Assembly (NCBI GenBank): GCA_036571765.1
Contig: BROE01000022.1
Coordinates: 16,396,487 to 16,460,486, forward strand
Reading direction: 5' to 3'
DNA from: Plecoglossus altivelis
Taxonomy: Eukaryota > Chordata > Actinopteri > Osmeriformes > Plecoglossidae
Length of the DNA stretch: 64,000 nt
Shown here: one piece after another, positions 38,101 through 48,500 of the stretch
Layout: each line of letters starts with the position of its first letter
How positions within the stretch are numbered: the stretch's first letter is position 1
Translations under genes and position numbers: made by a program
Notes under the pieces: model-generated
What the model was told of the DNA's origin: nothing
The model's database searches: none
The model's input: only the letters and a program-made list of their open reading frames with translations

Positions 38101-41100
38101 CAACAAGCAGGGTCTGTAATTGAGACCTCTAAAACTGTGAATCTCAAATGCTCTACCGCTGAGCTGTACCCATCAATATAACATGGAAAGTGCGTTTAAT
38201 TTTATGAACTGGGGTTGTTGGAAGAATTCAGTCCCATCATAGAGGCTGTCCGAATGTGGACTGAGTCAGATGGTCTTGAGGGCGCCCAAGGGGGTGGTTC
38301 CTACCGGTTCCCACAGCAGGGAAGGAAACGGTGGAGATCTTTTTCTCCTCGCAGCGCTCCAACACCTTGGTCACGCGCACGGTGGCATCCGCCACGGAGT
38401 GGGGCCCCATCATGTGCAGGATGAAGTCGCATTGCAGGTCCCCTCCGCTGGTCACTCCCGCCTCATGGCCCTGCAGAGGCCCTGCAGGGGAGCGGAAGAA
38501 GAAAAGCTGAATAAATCACATCCTTCTCATCTCTGACTGGCTTTAAACCAGCCTGTTACTCTCAACAGCTGAGCTAGACTGAACAAAATATTTTAGTGGA
38601 ACAAATAACAGATGCTTCTATCCAAAGCTATAAGGGGATTTGAACCGGTAACCTGTGGATCTGCAGTTCAAATGCTCCAAAACTTCAAACAAACACTACC
38701 ACCACGGTCAAAGGCAAAGTTTTACTACTGAGCTACTTAGCCTAATTGGAGGTTAACTGAAAGCCTGGTCCCAGGGATCAACCAGAATCACAGGAGCCAG
38801 AAAAGGAAGGTTTTATCTGAAGGAGGGAGCTGCTTACGGATCTTCTGGAGTTCCTGCTCCAAGGCACTCCCAGCGGCTTTGGTGATGGCCCCCGAGACTC
38901 CTGAAACAAACAGCAGCAGATGAGAGGGATCTGAGCACCTGCACTTCCTCAGGAACACTCGGTCTAAAGACGGACCTAACCGTTCATCTGCCAGCAAACA
39001 CTGGTAAAAAGCTGTTGAGAGTTGCATGAACTTGGCTGTGTGATCGTGTTGGCTAAATATGCTCACCTCCTTTTAGGCTGAGATCAACATTGGTAGTGTT
39101 CACGATTCCTTTGACTGTTTCCTTGGTGATGTCGCCTTTCCTGACCTCAACTTTGATGCCGCGGACGATCACTAGGGGAAATGACCCAACGTTTAGCTAG
39201 ATGACTTGATTTACCCTCAACACAGTTTATGAGAAGGATGCACAAACATTATTAGGTGCTATAAAAGCAAAGTGTCGAACCTTGATTTGTGGGAAGTTTG
39301 GATGCAGTAGGTGCAGCTTTTGGCTGGACAAATGTCAAATGACAAGCATGTTACATAACAGAGCTACTAAAACAGCTGACCTAAATGAAATCTCTGAACG
39401 ACAATGGCTACTATGAACATGACTGTGTATTTATGAGAGTTACCTTTTTAGGATGTTGCACTCCCCAATTCATCTTGGTAAAACGGGCAATCATAGGATC
39501 ATAAACCTTCTGCTCAAAAGACACAATGAAGACCTGTCTGATGCTGGACAAGGCAGTCTGAGACATGTGGTTGGCCAGGGACTTCAGTATGGCTACCAGA
39601 GAGATTTCGGGGTCCATACCACCTGCCCCTAAGGCATAACCACAAAAAACAACTTTAGCTAGAAACCGCTGACAGGAAATGACCTGAAAGATTAAGAACT
39701 GAATAAATCACAACAATCAACCAGAGAGTTTAGCATTAATGTCTATATGAGTTCATATATAGATAAATGGTGGATAAAATAGTGTAGCGATCCATTTGCA
39801 AGCCTAACCCTAACCGTACCTGTGCCGATTGCAGGGACAGACACACTGACGGCTTGCTTGCTGTCACACAGCTTGAACACCTTCTCCATAGAGGCTGTGA
39901 TATCTGCAGGGACACTAGGCCCGACCATCTGAACTATGTGTTTACAGTTCAGCTTTCCTCCCCCAGTGAGGATGACACCGCCATCATTCAGCGGACCTGT
40001 TGAGACACTCACAGTTAAGGAACAGTTCTAGCTTACAAGTCATCAGGTAGACCTGTGTGCTTTGACGTTGTTTTGTAAACATCTAATGTCCGCTACGGTA
40101 TTTGCTTACCTAATTTTTTACATTCATTCACAACTGATTGTCCGGCGGCTTTTAGGATGGCCCCAGACACACCTGTAAAAATCCCGACAAGGCAGATTTA
40201 CGTTTGAAAACCCACACATTTGAAAAGGCTAGTTTCAGAACAAATATGTATAATCAATCAAATCCACAAAAAAAGTAACACAGAGTTCACAGAACTGGCT
40301 TACCAGTGTTCAGGTTTAGATTTCTGTTGTTGGAATTGACAATGACATCCACATTCTCTTTGGTGATATCTCCCATCTTAATGTTCACAGACACCTGAGA
40401 GACTACATACCCAACACCAGGATGAGAACCTATTTGAGGATTGGTTGAAAGTGTAAGGTTACAAAAACTTTCATTGATAGCTCAAGGAGCGGACCTGGAT
40501 CAGCTGGTAGGGTCGGTGCTGAGTTTTGTGATGATGCGCCTTGAGTGGCGGTTGTTGTCGGTGTACTGGTGGAAGTCGTTGCTGTGTTTGACACTGTAGT
40601 TTGATGATAGCCCTATTTAACACGGAAAGTTAGGATTAGTCAACTTGAGTGAATTCTTGATGCCATAGCTACATGTACCACAGAAACACCAACGAACACG
40701 CCTTGCAACATTTATAAGACCTAGCTGGGAGGTGTCACTAAGCTGAACTTAGTAAACAAATTTAGTGTTACTGAGAAGAAGGAGGAACTCACCAAGTCTT
40801 CAATGGCAGATTGGAAGTCTGCAACTAACTTGGCATCGGTTTCTATTATATCTATGTTCTTCAGGGTGTGGGTAGATGCCTGATGGTCGTTAAGGAACTT
40901 CAGAATTCCCTGCATCACAGCTCCGCAGCTCTCTTTGACGGGAAACCCAAAGGAGCCACACCCTAGAGCTGGCATCCCCACAGAGACACACATCCCATTC
41001 TCTGCCTTGTTGAGACTTTCGTAAACCGCTGTCTCGAGATAGAGGATACTCTTAGTTGAGGTACCCCATACAGGTATACCAGCATAGAGGAGCAGTTTCG

Positions 41101-44100
41101 CCTTGAGGGTGCCTGTTTTCGACTCCACCACCTCTCCTGCCAGTAAAGTCTGTCTCTCCTTTAGGTATTTGTCAAGAACCGTCTTGATTTCAGGACCCCC
41201 TGATTGTAGAAACTGCCGGGCGATTAGGGTATCCAACGCCAAGCCGCTCAGTGGACAAACTAAAGCATCTGATGCGTGTTGAGAAATATTGTCTTGACCG
41301 ATGGTTAAAGTAATGCTGCCTTTTATATCATAGCACTGTTTCTGAGGAGTAGCCACTTGCGGCCTTAGTTTCAGATAGCATTTACATTCTTTGGCTTTTG
41401 CCTTTAGTGCTACCTCGTTCTTTTCCAATACTTTGGACTCCCCAGCTTTTGTGTACAGGTAGTTATCAGTTGTAATTGTACCAACCTCAAGATTCACCAT
41501 TTGTACAGCCTCTTTGATCTTCTCACTTGCTGCTGTGACTTTCAGACAGGGGGATTGTGCATTTTTACACGCTAGAATAGTCACCCCCAAGGCCTTGAGG
41601 TTAGGGTTGTCAGAAAGCCCCATGCAAGACTCCACGTACTCTACTTCTTCGAGTGAATTGAGAGGAACGTCCTCTGTTATCGGTGTCTTGTTCTCCAGGT
41701 AGCCAATGATCTTGCTCAGCATGTCTGCCACCACACTGGATACACCACAAATGCCAATCTTTGTAACTGAAGAAGAGATGCTGACATCTTTGTAGTTCCC
41801 ACTGGTTTCAAGGTCACTGTTCAGATCTCTTAAAAACTCCCTCCACTGTTCACTGGTGGTCACATTGTTCTGCTCTGAGGTGAGTTCGATGACTTCCTCT
41901 TTAATGACTTTGTGGAGTTTGTCCTTGGCTTTCTGGATTTCATCTTGTTCTCCAAGGAGCTTTATTGATTTGTCAACAAGGAGAAATGCACATGAAATAT
42001 TAATTGGATGGAAGTAGTCCCTTTCGAACTTCTTTAGGTCCAGCGACATCATGAAGTTTTCGAGAGGGCCAGACAGTTCAAGATCCTTAGCTTGGACATT
42101 CATCTGAATCTCTTTTATGACCTTCTCTGCTGTGTTCACCTTGTCCTTCAAACCCTTCACACATATGCTTTCATCTTCTTTGGACAATTCCACATCTGCT
42201 ACTTTGCCGGAGATCCGGTTCCACATGAAATCCATCTCTTCCATGGAACCCACGACGATCTTAGTTTCTCTGGTGTCCCGCTCCGTCTCAAGATCTTCTC
42301 TGGCCTTCTTCACAATGCCCTCCAGCTCTTCCACGACACCCCCCACCTCAGCATGCGTTCCCACTACCACAATCTCAGACTTATCTCTGCTATAGGACAC
42401 GCTGGCGTTAGGGCGGTTCAAACGAAGGCAAGTAGTTTCAACTCTCTCCCAAACCTCCATGGTAGACGGCAGCTTGGCCTTCTTGTACTTCTGCAACAGG
42501 GCCAGAGCTTCTCTGCGGGCGCTCCCCTCCCACGCAGGCCCCAGACGAACTGCCCCTAGAGAGTCCTTCTCCATGGTCATTCGTAGCTCCAACCGAGGAG
42601 GCTTGGAAGCCATGTTGATCGCGACACCAGCGTGAACCTTGTCCAACACGGCCTTCATCTCCTGCTTGCGACCCTTGTCACTGCTTATGAAGTCTAGGAC
42701 GGCAGGACAGAGTGGGATGGCCACTTCAGTGGGGAAGTCTTGTTTCAGATCTCGGTCTCCACGTAGAACCCTCTGTAGACTGGTGCAGAAGAGCTCCGCT
42801 GTGAGGTCTACCCCGCCGAGAACGTGTTTCTGCTCCACCACCTGACTTGCAACTGTGACAGAAACAACCAACCCATTGATAAAACGTGAGGATTTAATGC
42901 CTGGTGTTGACATGTGATAGAATAGAACTGTCGGAAAAGTTTACATTCAATAGTTGGAATGTACACAAAATGTGTCTTTTGAGCAGAGTCATTTCATGTT
43001 TGTGAAATAAACCAGTATAATTTGGATGACCTACCGTGACTCTCCTTAAAGGTTATGGCAATGCTCTTGTGTTTCGTGACCCAGATCAGCGAGGCGATTT
43101 CCCCTCCTTTACTTCTCTTGTTGGAGAAATAGAGACTAATGGTCTCCTCGTTGAGCTGACTCATGTCCCCCTGGACAAGCACAGAGTCAGTCTCCTCCAA
43201 CCCACAGGCTGAAATCTCCAAACCCTGCAACATCTTGCTGTTGCATTTCTTCAGGAAGGACTTTCCATCTGTAAATGTGACAAATAGACCAGTATAGAAT
43301 CGTTACACTCTGCTGTTTGGAGAGTCACAAGTGCTTCTTTCTGAGCGGAAACGCATGAATGTCATGTTAATATCCACCCACCGATGTCCTTTTTGAAGGT
43401 GACCAGTATTTTGTCTCCATCGTCAAGTGTTTCCCAGACATTCTCTGCCCCTAGACTACAGCTGCCGATGTACAGAGAAACTATGTCTCGTTTGATGTTG
43501 TCGGCGATCCCGCTGAGGACGAAGCGCCTGGGGTCTAGTTTTCCTTCCTCAATCCTCTCGTTGTGTGGCTCCACTGAGATGCCACACGAGTGTTCCTTCT
43601 TTGCCAGAATCTTCTCCATGTCTGGGTGATCGATAAGCGTTCAGAGCCTTGTGGTTATTCAACAGAACTCACCCATACAACCATATGAATCAGAATATCC
43701 ACGCATACATGCATTAAGAAATCATGACGTATGCATTATTTTGATGTTATGAAAAATATTGCAAGGGTTACTTAGTGAATTTACACCGCAACTCGAAAAC
43801 TCAAATGAAACTATTTCTAATGACCGAAAGCTAGCTGTTTTCCCGCAAGTGTTTCCTCATTCATTCCTTCATCCTCTATTGTCACTTGTGATGAGTCAGG
43901 CTGGTTTATGGTTTATCTACATTCCAGCCACACATTTCTGCCAGGGTGTAAGCAGAACTTTGGCAACTACATCTACTTGTATGAATCATTTTAAAATCAG
44001 TATTTTGCAAGTCTACAAATGGCACTGCTATATGTAAGTCAAGACAATTGCAACCAACATACCTGACTTGTTAGGCAGTTGGAGGATCCAACACTTCTTA

Positions 44101-45204
44101 CCACGCCTGATAAGACGGTATTCAGAAACAAACTGTTCAAAGTACATTTCAAGGATCTCTTTATCGTCTTCGCCAGTGTGTTGGACCAGAAGTGAGAAGG
44201 ACTCTGTCTTTGAATCTTCAGCCGTTGCTGTATCTAAACAATGGAGTAAACAAACGATTGCTGTTGTCTTCACAGAAAGAACCCATCTGTATAATCATCC
44301 ATTTTCTGTGAATGACACCTTGTCCACCAAGAAATAAGGGAATATTAATATCACCTGATTTGATATTTGGCTCTGGCTGCAAAACCTCAAATGCAAAACA
44401 AAGAAAAAAAGATTAGAGTCAAAGTATCATTTAAAAGTAACTATTGTTGACCTAATAAGCCCACTGCTCTGGGTGTATGTTCACTGTGTGTGTGTGCGGG
44501 AGCCCACTGCTCTGGGTGTATGTTCACTGTGTGTGTGTGCGGTTGCCCACTACTCACTACTGTGTGTGCACTTGGATGGGTTAAATGCAGAGGTAAATTT
44601 CGAGTATGGGTAACCATACTTGACAATACTTAACTTCACTTCATAACTTATATGACACGTAATGAATCGACTTATAGTCACCTTGTTTCCAGTGCTGGGT
44701 GAGGGAATTCCTAGCAATGTGAGTTTGGCTTTGTCAGGACGAGGTAAAACTTTCGGTTTAATTTTTTTAACTTCTGTTTGATTATTCATTTCCAGTTTCA
44801 CCTGCAGTTCAATCACTCCCAGCGGTTCCTTGAAGTCAATCTGGTGTTTGCCTTTTGTTAAAACGTTTTGCATGACTATAGAAAAGATCATGACGAAGTT
44901 ATATTGCGTTGGAGAAATGAAGTTCAACTGGATGTTAAATTCACACTTAAAATGCCAGAGTGATTTAATACTTGAACTGTACTACAGCACAAATGTAATT
45001 GAACAAAGTATTTCATATTAATAGATAATTACCTCCATCGTCTAGGTAAACGAGCAATGCTTTTCTTTTGTCTCCAGGGTAATCCAGGATGTCTAAAACC
45101 TCTCCCCCAGATCGTCTTTTGTTTTTGAAGTACAAATCCAATTTATGTCTTACTTGCTGAAGATCGTCCGGGAGACCCTCCAAAATAAGCGTTTTTTGCG
45201 TCAT
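34617..45204 (-). CDS. parp14: PARP14-type mono-ADP-ribosyltransferase with four macro-type modules, complete, 26 exons, about 2080 aa
   Basis: Exons in gene order: 45033-45204, 44682-44875, 44355-44376, 44063-44233, 43382-43621, 43035-43268, 40793-42852, 40495-40612, 40304-40429, 40110-40172, 39820-39996, 39444-39622, 39281-39323, 39067-39171, 38838-38900, 38305-38481, 37857-38032, 37597-37675, 37381-37500, 37087-37149, 36751-36927, 36410-36592, 35585-36250, 35311-35474, 35024-35198, 34617-34912. Phase is consistent at all 25 junctions (6243 nt including TGA). Domains in order: N-terminal RRM/NID-like units, KH-like region, four macro modules, WWE, PARP catalytic domain. Human PARP14 has 1801 aa and three macro domains, and is an interferon-induced mono-ADP-ribosyltransferase of cytoplasm and nucleus that modifies and reads ADP-ribose in antiviral signalling. 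It lies head-to-head with nmi. A PARP14-like paralogue rather than the strict orthologue remains possible. Confidence 0.95.
35585..36250 (-). other. parp14: parp14 WWE-domain exon
   Basis: A single 666-nt exon. The N-terminal half (about 135 residues) is a KH-like/linker region rich in charged residues. The C-terminal half reads RKTVRWEAGDGEIWRELDSS and continues to GETYMVDLNTLQQ, the usual WWE pattern with conserved Trp and the YxVDL strand. WWE domains bind iso-ADP-ribose or ADP-ribose ends; the role here follows from family knowledge. Confidence 0.85.
36410..37500 (-). other. parp14: parp14 macro module 4 (last), four exons
   Basis: Exons 37381-37500, 37087-37149 (63 nt), 36751-36927 (177 nt) and 36410-36592 (183 nt). 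It shows the macro-domain landmarks: NNTLNLNTGVSGAILKAAG, SKHIIHMVGQ, SVSFPALGTG and an amphipathic C-terminal helix. The ADP-ribose-binding loops look intact. Closest in sequence to module 2. Confidence 0.9.
37597..37675 (-). other. parp14: parp14 acidic linker exon between macro modules 3 and 4
   Basis: A 79-nt exon reading DEDSSNEDDDSDAWTTDPES and then SDDGSQQ. Acceptor ATCAAG, donor GTCAGT, and it restores phase between the flanking macro blocks. Very acidic and Ser-rich. No equivalent lies between modules 2 and 3, where a 43-nt PKAAPTASKLPTNQ exon is used. Confidence 0.7.
38100..38172 (-). mobile_element. tRNA-derived SINE head relic
   Basis: On the minus strand the segment reads AGCTCAGCGGTAGAGCATTT, a clear RNA polymerase III A-box region of the fish tRNA-SINE type, followed by a degenerate B-box. 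Located in a parp14 intron. Only the head is recognisable. Confidence 0.55.
38630..38745 (-). mobile_element. tRNA-derived SINE relic
   Basis: On the minus strand an A-box-like TAGCTCAGTAGTAAAAC (about 38722-38738) and a B-box GGTTCAAATCC (38636-38646) surround a sequence with GAGCATTTGAACTGCAGATC, as in many teleost tRNA SINEs. Located in a parp14 intron. Some internal sequence seems inserted between the boxes. Confidence 0.65.
39444..40429 (-). other. parp14: parp14 macro module 2, four exons
   Basis: Exons 40304-40429, 40110-40172 (63 nt), 39820-39996 (177 nt) and 39444-39622 (179 nt). Landmarks: NSNNRNLNLNTGVSGAILKA, CKHIVQMVGP, VSVSVPAIGTG. A Thr/Ser-rich linker exon (40495-40612) precedes it and a 43-nt exon (39281-39323) follows it. 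Confidence 0.9.
40793..42852 (-). other. parp14: parp14 2060-nt exon: KH-like region plus macro module 1
   Basis: One long exon encodes about 687 residues (about 345-1031). Most of it is a mixed alpha/beta region with repeated KH-like segments, as in the central part of human PARP14. The last 170 residues form a macro-type domain with a diverged first loop but a well-kept second loop, GMPALGCGSFGFPVKESC. It is the only macro module not split by introns, and corresponds in place to human macro domain 1, for which glycohydrolase activity has been reported. Confidence 0.85.
43035..45204 (-). other. parp14: parp14 N-terminal RRM/NID-like exons
   Basis: Exons 1-6 encode about 344 residues. Exon 1 reads TLILEGLPDDLQQVRHKLDL and then YFKNKRRSGGEVLDIL. 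Exons 4-6 repeat the same theme (EILEMYFEQF, RDIVSLYIGS, EETISLYFSNKRSKGGEI). Exon 3 (44355-44376) is only 22 nt, PEPNIKS, and is required to keep phase. The start ATG at 45204 has no earlier in-frame start before the promoter interval. Confidence 0.85.
44455..44640 (+). mobile_element. Probable teleost SINE with duplicated 43-bp segment
   Basis: A unit of about 43 bp beginning CCCACTGCTCTGGGTGTATG is present twice. It is followed by GTGCACTTGGATGGGTTAAA, TGCAGAGGTAAATTTCGAGT and a terminal ACTTAACTTCACTT, a composition I associate with a widespread non-autonomous fish retroelement. Located in a parp14 intron. Family assignment is from memory and uncertain. Confidence 0.5.
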
Positions 45205-45590
45205 TCTGTCAACGTGTCAAATCAGTAACGACAGAACGGGTCCGGGTTCCCGAGGCCCGCGTCCGCCGCACAAATTAGTTATCCTAACAAATGTATGCCT
45301 TATGAAAATCGTTTGGAAAAGCTGGTCTGTTCCGCTCACTCTTCTTATAACTATTTGTTTGCAAGAAAGCAATGGAAAATCCCTTCTCGTCATTGGTTCA
45401 CTTTCACTTTTGATTTTGGACCCACGTGACTTATGGGAAATATTAAGAACAAGAAGTCCCAACAACAAGGACGTATACAGCCAGCACAGTTCTCTGTTTA
45501 CTGTACTTTATTTGGTAAATTAATCAGTTATTAGCGTCTGATTACTATTTGGCCATCTACATTGACGCAAATACGAAGTGAGCAGCCTTA
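45205..45590. promoter_or_regulatory. Shared divergent promoter interval of parp14 and nmi
   Basis: Only 386 bp separate the two start codons, which are transcribed away from each other. The interval is free of repeats, contains an ISRE near its centre and has no obvious TATA box. It must hold both 5' UTRs. Confidence 0.8.
45396..45411 (-). promoter_or_regulatory. Interferon-stimulated response element (ISRE)
   Basis: GTTCACTTTCACTTTT on the plus strand is AAAAGTGAAAGTGAAC on the minus strand. It contains the tandem GAAA spacing bound by ISGF3 (STAT1/STAT2/IRF9) and other IRFs. It lies 192 bp upstream of the parp14 start codon and 180 bp upstream of the nmi one. Confidence 0.8.
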
Positions 45591-48500
45591 ATGTTCTCAC
45601 ATACGCAGGGTATGGATGACGGCACGGCAGGGAAATGTGAAACCGTAAGTATTTTTCTTTATTCTTAAGTCTTAATTTAGGTCATCGATGTATTCAAAAC
45701 TATGTGGAAAAACGATCATGCATTACTAACTACATGTTATAATTTTAACTTTGACAACAAAACGTGTTATTCTCATTTCCGAAGCAAGCAACAGTTTCAT
45801 ATTGATTTTCCTCACTATCGATAGCAGGGAAATGAATTGAAGGATGACAGTGCAATCCTAGAGCTCAAGAAAGAGCTGGAGAAATGGAAGGTATGCTGGC
45901 AAAGAAAATCTGGGAAATCTTTTTTTTTTTACAGACTGTAACATTTTAGTTTGTGTTTAAGTTATATTTTTTTCTTTAAAGGCAATGGTGGCAAAGGAAC
46001 AGGACAAAAAATCATTGTTGATTTTGGAGAAAGTGGAGCATGACGAATCAAAGGCACGTGCCCAAAAACAGGTGGATGCCCTCTATAATGAGACGGAGAG
46101 TCGTAAGAAAGAGATGTCAAACGCATTGAAGTTGATAGAGGTAAACTATGTTTTCACCTGTTCATTAGGCCTTATGTGTCTGGTGGCTACAGAGCTCCTC
46201 TAGTGTTCAAATTATACGTTGGTGAGCTATTATTATGATTCTTGCCAAAGAAAACCTTGGAAGGATGGGAATCGGAGGGTGAAAAAATGAAATGAAAGTG
46301 ATCATCTTATTCTTAGATTTACGCGACATCGCGGGAAATCACCAATATGTTCACGTTGATCAAGTGTATTTTGTAACCGACCTGTGCAGTCGAGCTTTTA
46401 ACATTGAAAACGTTATATTGGCTTTTGGAATGTAGAGATGAAAGTTGTTTTATCTATGCATTGAGTCCGTTGATAGCTTCAATATTTTGTTCGTATTTAT
46501 TAAAGCACGACATCTCCGAACTTGAGCAACTTAACGCAGAGCTGAGGAAAACCCTACAGAGCAGTCTGTCCAAGGTTGAAGATGGCAAGGCTGAAAATGT
46601 AAAACTCCAGCAGAAATTTAAGGTACATGCATTTCTGCTTCTACTGAATCAACGTCTAGGTGTAGGCTTCATACGTGACCCTTCTGCAAAGCCCTCTATT
46701 TCTCTTCAAACGTATAACTATCATGGTTAGAGTTAGACTGTAAAAACAGACACACATTGTATTCCATATCGATGCACACCGTCAACACACAGAACTGGAA
46801 GACTGTTACATTTATTCTGACACCAGAGACAACCGTCATGTTTGCTGTTGCACCCGTCCAGATTTTTGCTACCATCCCTGAGAAGACGCTGAAGTTCTCC
46901 GACAAGGTGATCCGGGGGGAGAACACAGGGGACATCCAAGGGGTGTTCACCATCACACAGAAACCCTGGGTCGTCCTCAATGGAGGACAGGCTCTCCTCA
47001 CCTTCGAGGAGGAGACAGGTAGCTACACAAGAATCCTGGGAAAAGCTTTGGTTGTCAATTGGTCACGAGGTTGTGACTTTTATTCAGAAACTTGCTTTTT
47101 GTCGGCGTTCTGAGTGGGTATATACTGAGTCAAATTAGTTTGGACTTTTACTCTACTCCATCCCTGTACTGGAAAAGCTTGTGTTTGATACCTTTTTCTT
47201 ATCCGCCAGTGGCCAATCAGATCCTGAAGATGGCCGTGTGCTCAGTGACTTGTGAAAAGGAGAAGATAGATGTGAAACCCAAGAGCGTGCTACTGGAGCC
47301 CTCAGTGAAGTTTGAGGTACACGTTTATCAGTCACCATGGGTCCTTCCTAAGACTACATGGAGAACAATCCTTACGGGATAGACTCAAGCCAGAAATGTT
47401 TCCATTGAGTATACAGCATTCTGATCCAATTTACAGCGAATGATTAGTGAGTCATAGTTTTTCAAAGTTTCTCTCAAGCAGATAGACGATCTGATTCATA
47501 TCCTAAAATCTCTGACACTCAACGTAGTTGTAACCCAAGCTATTCTGTTGTTGCCGGGTAGATCCACATGGATGTCTCCAAGAAGTCAGTGCAGTTCAGG
47601 GATGCCCTGCCCACCATGGAAATGGAGCGAATGAGAGACCGTCTGGAGATGAGCTTCTCCAGGCCCAGCCGGGGAGGAGGAGAGGTGGAGAAAGTGGAGT
47701 ATGACAAAGTCACTGGGAGTGGAAATATCACATTCCTTCATACTGGAGGTAGGAGGGGGTATGCGTGGGGGAGTGGCCAGGGAGGGGGGAGGGGCTAAAG
47801 TTAGTTTGAAGCTCCCATCACACAGAGATCCGGTAATATTGGCATAAATAAAAGCTGTCATTATGCTTGTTTACTCTGAACCAAACAGCCGGCAGACTGT
47901 CGCCCTGTGTATGAAAACCAAATCCTTAATAAATAAATACAGTAAATGACATCCTTTGAGGATAATAAACATTCCAAAATAACTAAATGCGGATGAAGAA
48001 TGACCTTAATATGAGCCCACTGCCTTTTATAATGTCAAAGGTCATCCAGTTTTAGAGAAAAAAAACCCTTCCCATCTTTGAGAATTCCCAGAGGAGTGTA
48101 ATGGCCCAGCCGCTTCTACATCACTGCGTCTGTGTCCTTGTAGTTGCAGAGAATGTGGCCCTGAAGAAAAGGTATTCTGTGGATACAGAGCCAAAAACAA
48201 CTGTAAACGTTGGCCCCGTTTACAGTTACCAGCTCAAGAAGTTCCAGGTAAGATTGCAGGAAAGCAGTAAATTCTTTCAGTTTAATGTCACACCCAAGCA
48301 TTGCGGGCATTTCCAAAACAGATTTTTAGATAGGGATCTTGTCACAAGCCGCAGTGGTGATTTGCTGTGTGATGTCACCTTGGGAACTCTTATCTGGTTC
48401 CAACAGTGTTTGAAACTGACAATGTTTTGTTTTTGTGGTTGTAGGATGATATATCCTCATTTGCATATTCGTGGTTAGTTCAATCATCATGATGATTAGA

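Larger units (their letters stand above)
37857..39171 (-). other. parp14: parp14 macro module 3, four exons
   Basis: Exons 39067-39171, 38838-38900 (63 nt), 38305-38481 (177 nt) and 37857-38032 (176 nt). Landmarks: NTTNVDLSLKGGVSGAITKA, QCDFILHMMGP, STVSFPAVGTG. The intron after the 63-nt exon carries a SINE relic. Confidence 0.9.

Noticed and set aside
38100..38745. Possible functional tRNA genes in parp14 introns
   Set aside because: A- and B-box sequences are present but spacing and cloverleaf pairing are broken. They fit SINE relics instead.
47092..47382. 96-aa plus-strand frame running through nmi intron 5 into exon 6
   Set aside because: Splice sites and phase show that only 47210-47316 is exonic. 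The N-terminal part is intron translation.
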